This document shows positions 59,113 to 64,000 of a DNA stretch of 64,000 nucleotides, piece after piece. A model generated the notes under the pieces. It was not told the origin of the DNA and searched no databases. It saw nothing but the letters and a program-made list of their open reading frames with translations. Where the stretch lies: assembly GCA_963669155.1 (NCBI GenBank), contig OZ022580.1, positions 22,795,539-22,859,538 on the forward strand, read 5' to 3'. This DNA is from Arbacia lixula (Eukaryota; Echinodermata; Echinoidea; Arbacioida; Arbaciidae). The position numbers and the translations under genes were made by a program. Each line of letters opens with the position of its first letter. The first letter of the stretch is position 1.

Positions 59113-60220
59113 AGCATCAGCAGGCCAAACCTGTTGCACGCATTTCAGCTCAGCATGCATACAATTACTGAACACAGCTCTTTTGATTGGGTCTGTGTTA
59201 ACTGCACTGTGGGTAGCTGGCTGGCTGCAAACATACACACAGAGCACTATTCGTGTAACTGCATGCTGTTGTCTTCTGTCATATGCACTCTCAATGCTAG
59301 CAGATCACACAATGTTGAATTGAGTACTGGAATATTCAATATTAACTTTTATCCATGGTAACCTCTTCTCCAAAAATCATTGAAGAAAAAATGCAAAAAA
59401 TGCACAAAGCAGCTGACAAACATGTTAATATCTAGGCCATATGTTGTATGCTGTCCTATCCTGTACATCAATGACTATAATGTAGAGTGTATGTGAGGAG
59501 TTTTGATCCAATAGTTTTAGAACAAAGGTTTTACATTGGGGAGGAAACACTTATGTTAATATGACTTTTTGATACTATGGTAAAGAGCAAGAGGAATAAA
59601 CAATATCCTCACCTATGCATTTGAGATGGGAGCGGGCGAATATGTATGCCAACTGTTGTGCAGTGTCTTTGCAATAGAGTCAACATTGAATGCCACATGT
59701 AGCATGCCCTCCCCCTGTGGTAAAATTGCTCCATCGCATCTATTGAATGTTAAATGGAGGTACTTTAAAGGAAAGTTGCACCATGTCTCTATAAGAACCC
59801 ACTCCTCTTCTTGCTAAAGAGTAGTTCATAACTAGCCCACACAGACAGGAATATACTGGAAGGAGAAAATGCCGGAATCTACAATCTACATCTACACACT
59901 GTACATGTACCTGGTGAACACATACTGAATTAGGTCCTCTCGCAGCATGCACATCTATTGGCCCATATATGCACAATAGCGGTTTAACTTAGACCGCGTA
60001 CTAAATGCAGACTAACTTTATGGGGCGCAAAATAAATCATCTGATGCTGTCACAAAATCATTGATTTTCACTACAGAATCACAGCAGTGGGTGTGTTAAA
60101 TCATTCGCAGTAATTTTTTGGACAAACTTAATACACCATAGTGCTTCTGAGGAAAAGAGTCAATGATATTGAATCAATGATAATGTTTCATACTGGTTCA
60201 TTTGGTGTCCCACAAAGTTA

Positions 60221-60454
60221 CACTACAGCTCAAAGGTATTAGCATAGGGAAAGGGAAAGGGAAGAAAGGGAAGGGGCCCCAGTTTTAAACTGCAGTATAT
60301 TTTGTCCAGTTCAGCATGAAACACGATGCATTAGCCTAAAAAGAATAGTGTTTCATGCTGAACTGGACAAAATATACTGCGGGTTCAAAACTCCGGCTCC
60401 TTCCCTTTCTTCCCTTTCCCTTTAACCGTGCCAATTCCTTTGAGCTGTAGTGTA
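60221..60454. mobile_element. Palindromic MITE with CACTACAGCTCAAAGG ends
   Basis: The ends are inverted (CCTTTGAGCTGTAGTGTA at the right). The arms carry GGGAAAGGGAAGAAAGGGAAGG and TTTTGTCCAGTTCAGCATGAAAC with inverted partners. Confidence 0.9.
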
Positions 60455-60588
60455 GTCCAGGTTTAGCATACACTGTTTGCGTTCAGCCTCTGTTCAGAAT
60501 ATGGGTCATCTTCTACAGGTGTTATAATTGCTCATTAACTCATTGCAGGTAACATGTAGTAATCTCCATATGATATGCCAGAGGACCT

Positions 60589-60772
60589 GGGGGGTGTTTC
60601 ACCAAGCTGTTCGTAAGTTATGTACAACTTTACGAACGACTGGTGATCCCATCTTGAGCTAAATTCGATACCACACTTTATTCATTGAGAATCTGATTTC
60701 GCACAAGAAGGGATCACCAGTCGTTTTTAAAATCGTTCATAACTTACGAACAGCTTGGTGAAACACCCCCCC
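60589..60772. mobile_element. Palindromic MITE of the CACCAGTCGT family
   Basis: Ends GGGGGTGTTTCACCAAGCTG and CAGCTTGGTGAAACACCCCC are inverted. Inner CGACTGGTGATCCC / GGGATCACCAGTCG. Related to 25580-25886. Confidence 0.9.
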
Positions 60773-63467
60773 TGAACTCCTTCAAAGCCAGGTATACTGA
60801 AGACTTTGAGTCATGATACTGCTATATATTGTCAAGGAAAAGTCAAATACAAGGAATCTTCTGACATGTATGTGAAAGCATACACCTCACCTCCACATAT
60901 CCCGCTCCACCATGCCTAGTGTGTACATGTTCCCTCCCTCAATATACACTCCCCCAATGCTTATGCCTTGTCTGTGCTCAAAATTACCCGGATTATTTAA
61001 TTTGGAGGTAGCCCACGTTCCCCCCGAGGATCCAAAGCAATCTCGGGCAATAATCCCGCGCCCGTCCATTGAGGCCTGTCTATACTATCGCTGCTAATAA
61101 TGATGGCAGGGGGGGGGGGAGGATGGGAGGGGTGCATGATGGGTCGAGGTAAAGCAATAGAGTGCGGAGCCACATCTTATTACTTTGTGCCACGGCATAT
61201 GGCAAGAAGATGAACAAACTTTGTGCAAACATATAGTGTATGGTGCACTTTCTGAGACTGAGCTAAACTGTATTAAAAGTCAATTCGCACATTAAATAGC
61301 TAAAATATTGATAGGTTTTACCCAATTTCTAACTCGTTGTTCAAAAAGGGACGATGTCAGATATACGTGCTGACCGCTTAGTGCACATTTATGGAAATTG
61401 TGGTGCATGGAGAACAAAAATTGATAAGAATAATAAAAATGTCCATGTGTCCATATTGTCCCCTCGTTTTGCAGAAAATTAATGTGCAGTGCACAAACAC
61501 ATTGTGTACTCCATGTACGTGTGGTGTTTGCACGGCATGTTTTGTACATTGGTGACTTCCCTGAGTGTACATGTAGTCTCGTACCTTCGTTGTTTATCTG
61601 ATACTTAAATGTTTGCCTGGCTACATATTGTATTACAATAGAACATACAATTAATAAATTGTCCAACTGGCAAATAGACAGATAAACACTTTAAATTTCT
61701 TGGTGTCAATAATTGTCAATAATTGGAGACAAAAGTCCCAATCATCTCAATGTCACCTTTATACTCTAAAATCTAAAAAAAGCTGCCAAAGCTCTCCGAT
61801 CTGATCCTGACGTTATTTTATTAAAAGCCTTCAACCATGGAATGACACTGACACAGCCCATTAGAGAAGCCATTTTCACTGCTGATAGTTTGATAATACC
61901 CTCCTTCAGCTCTCTCCATGTAAGCAGTAGCCTGTTATCCTGGCTGTTGGACATTTATAATTCAAAACTCTTCAATAAAATGATCTTGCTGCAGTAGACT
62001 GCTGGTAATCATTCTCTTATTCTTCTTCACCTCAAGAACAGACTAAGAAAAGAAGAGAGTGGAAATGTCAAACGCACTGGAAGCCAAACTTCAGTATACA
62101 ACCAGCCACTGAACATAACCAGCACCAGTACAGTTATAAAAAACATACTTATAATCGATGAAGAGTACATTTACTATTGTGTGCTCTGAAGGAATAAGCA
62201 TAATTCTGACACTGTCTCAAAACATGTGTCCGTCAATCATACCACAGAAAAAAACAAGTGCCTGACTTGGCAGTTACAGTATGTGTCTTAATGGAGAAGC
62301 CTACATGTATAGAAACAAACAATGCCATTTGAGCTATTCGATGCAGTTTTGGTCTTATCATGGACCTATCATGGATGGACTGTGCTTGGACTTGGACTTC
62401 TTTGAACTACACAATCAGGTGTTTTCAGCAATAAGCTGCATTTCTAATTGGGCAATGCTTTCTTCTGAATAACAAAAGAAACTCTTTTTTTGAGAAATAT
62501 GTCAAGTGTTCAGCCTTCACTGGGAGTTCATAGCTGATCTCAACCGTTTTTTTTTTTTACTAAGTCTGAATAGTGCATACATGTATTTGGGCTGGCTTTC
62601 CCCCACTCAGATACTGCGAAGTGTGACTCCTGTATAATCTTCTGTACAGACCATACAACAGGTTTAGAATCAATTTCAAATGCTTAATTGGGCGTTATTT
62701 AGCCACATCCCTTTGGTAACTGCAGTTCCATGGCAAATTTTGACCTCCAAACTGGACAAGGGTTTACACAGCAGGAAAATCTAACCATGAGCAACAGGTT
62801 ACTTCCAAACAGTGGATTACATTGGGGGTGAGCGAAGGGACATTTTGATAAAATTGAAGAAAGAATTTGGCCACTTTCTTTCTCAAACACCTCTGGACAC
62901 CAAATTGAGATTGTTTAAATGGAGGGTGAAACACTCAAACTATTTACAAGATATTTGTTAGGAAATATGATTGACCAAGGCATGATCGGGAGGCAATTCT
63001 CTGACATTTTTTCTACAATATTCTCAATTTATTTATTGCATGAAACAACAATATCATTTAAACTTCACAGAACCATATCATTATAAGACACACTTCTACT
63101 GCACATGTACTTGAGTAAAGACAGTGATTCTGAAATCTTCTGCGCCTACAAAATGTATATATTCCTCAAAATGCATCCTAAATGTGTCTTGCTTGATTGG
63201 CGGTGGATCTCCCTGGATCAAAGAGCCAAACACGCCATACATTGTATATTCCATTGTGACTGAATGCACGTGACGGTTGAAGGAATGAATTACTCTTCAT
63301 GCGTACTCCATTCCTTACACCTCCCCAGTCTCACTGACAAACAGACTGACAAGGATGTGTGTCTGCCAGCTAATATGTACATGGAAATGAACATAATAAA
63401 AAAAAAAATGACCAACAAAGATGGAAGCTCTGGGCCATGTTGCAAATATAGCTTTTCAATTAGTGTA

Positions 63468-63549
63468 AATTACCATCAATGGTAACTACCATAGCAACAG
63501 CCAATGAGCTCTCATTATTGCACAAGTTGCCATGGTAGTTACCATAACC
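63468..63549. mobile_element. Short palindromic element TTACCATCAATGGTAACTACC
   Basis: Left TGGTAACTACCATAGCAAC, right GTTGCCATGGTAGTTACCA inverted. A similar copy is at about 21108-21180 in FANCC intron 4. Confidence 0.6.
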
Positions 63550-63639
63550 TACATGTGTAAGCAACATGGCCCAGGAGTATAACCATAATACTGTAGGTCT
63601 GTTGAAGCTGTTGGTTGTGACAAAGCTGGTTACATAGGC

Positions 63640-63757
63640 CAGGGTTCCATCTTATAGAGTCACAATCGATCTGAATTGATCGCAAGTCCAATTCCCGATT
63701 TTTAATGTACAGAGTTACGATTGATATCAAGCGCAACGCTTTATTACATGGGGCCCT
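63640..63757. mobile_element. Short palindromic element with CAGGGNNCCAT ends
   Basis: Left CAGGGTTCCATCTTATAGAG, right (reverse) CAGGGCCCCATGTAATAAAG. Related to 20768-20880. Confidence 0.6.
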
Positions 63758-63820
63758 GATTTATTATTACTACTAGAAGTATGTACATGTAGAGTATGGA
63801 CATTAGTACCTATTTATCAC

Positions 63821-63960
63821 TCTCATCAGTGCTAATATCTTCAGGAGAAAACTCTGCCTTCTGTTGGCCTGGGAATCCCTTTCTCTCTCCATGTCCATGT
63901 CCATAGCTTGTGTGGCTTCTTGACTGCTCCATGCACCACGGCTGATGGCTCCTTTCCATT
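63821..63960 (-). CDS. Possible upstream SYDE exon (weak)
   Basis: On the minus strand an AG acceptor (GCCTTCATCAG|AATGG) is followed by 46 open codons (ERSHQPWCMEQSRSHTS..., ...EFSPEDISTDE) and a weak donor GAGA|GTGATA. The exit phase is 1, the phase needed by the exon at 49607, which would read DE-N-PRMTRQRS. Composition (Ser, His, Gly, acidic end) fits a disordered SYDE N-region. The in-frame stop a few codons after the donor and the 14-kb intron make it tentative. Confidence 0.28.
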
Positions 63961-64000
63961 CTGATGAAGGCATGACGTCAGGAAGGAGAGAACAGGAATT

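Larger units (their letters stand above)
49608..63820. other. No firm gene; SYDE upstream intron or intergenic DNA
   Basis: Listed MITEs, microsatellites and a C-rich minisatellite account for about 3 kb. Frames at 50000-50350 (116 codons from an ATG, several Cys), 60887-61069 (minus, ends beside a GTGAGG donor in a CpG-richer patch) and 61770-61990 are noted in the findings but not called as genes. Confidence 0.5.

Noticed and set aside
1-64000. tRNA or rRNA genes, CRISPR arrays, bacterial-type operons
   Set aside because: No A/B-box pairs with a cloverleaf, no regular spacer-repeat array with cas genes and no prokaryotic gene layout were found; the short tandem repeats are minisatellites.
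1-64000. Retrovirus, LTR element or Polinton fossils
   Set aside because: No paired long terminal repeats and no reverse transcriptase, integrase or capsid-like frames were recognised; the mobile DNA seen is short non-autonomous DNA elements and retroposon tails.

Overview
The window looks like nuclear DNA of a marine invertebrate deuterostome, most likely an echinoderm such as a sea urchin. The reasons are AT-rich DNA, frequent ACATGTA-type words, long introns with GT-AG borders, many short palindromic DNA transposons, many microsatellites, and three genes with clear animal homologues. The species assignment is inference.

Layout: (1) 1-5.2 kb has no gene, only simple repeats, one palindromic element and a retroposon-like tail. 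(2) 5209-6282 (+) is an intronless class A (rhodopsin-like) GPCR, complete, 357 aa. (3) 6.3-14.3 kb has no gene and is rich in short transposons, including a 1.9-kb cluster with CACTGTAAAAAA ends. (4) 14361-29939 (+) is a 12-exon gene whose product follows Fanconi anemia group C protein (FANCC) from end to end. All splice phases agree and give 629 aa. Its intron 3 carries a 3.6-kb TTAA-flanked inverted-repeat element, intron 11 carries an AGGTCA-rich tandem array, and its last exon is remodelled by a tandem duplication plus a MITE. (5) 30-40 kb has no gene; part may be a long 3'UTR of the next gene. (6) 49607-40364 (-) holds the last four coding exons of a SYDE/SYD-1 type protein (C2 then RhoGAP). 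Its 5' exons are missing or lie far upstream; one weak candidate is at 63821-63960. (7) 49.6-64 kb is intron or intergenic DNA with several MITEs and small coding-like scraps.

FANCC and SYDE converge tail to tail, about 10 kb apart. The three genes have no shared pathway: a peptide-type receptor, a DNA interstrand-crosslink repair factor and a synaptic Rho GTPase regulator. The most unusual structures are the tandem triplication of the 5' half of the SYDE RhoGAP exon inside its upstream intron, the 23-bp minisatellite that starts 3 nt after the SYDE stop codon and stays open in all three sense frames, and the FANCC final exon that takes its stop codon from a MITE. Splice sites and frames were worked out by hand; no alignment or database search was run.
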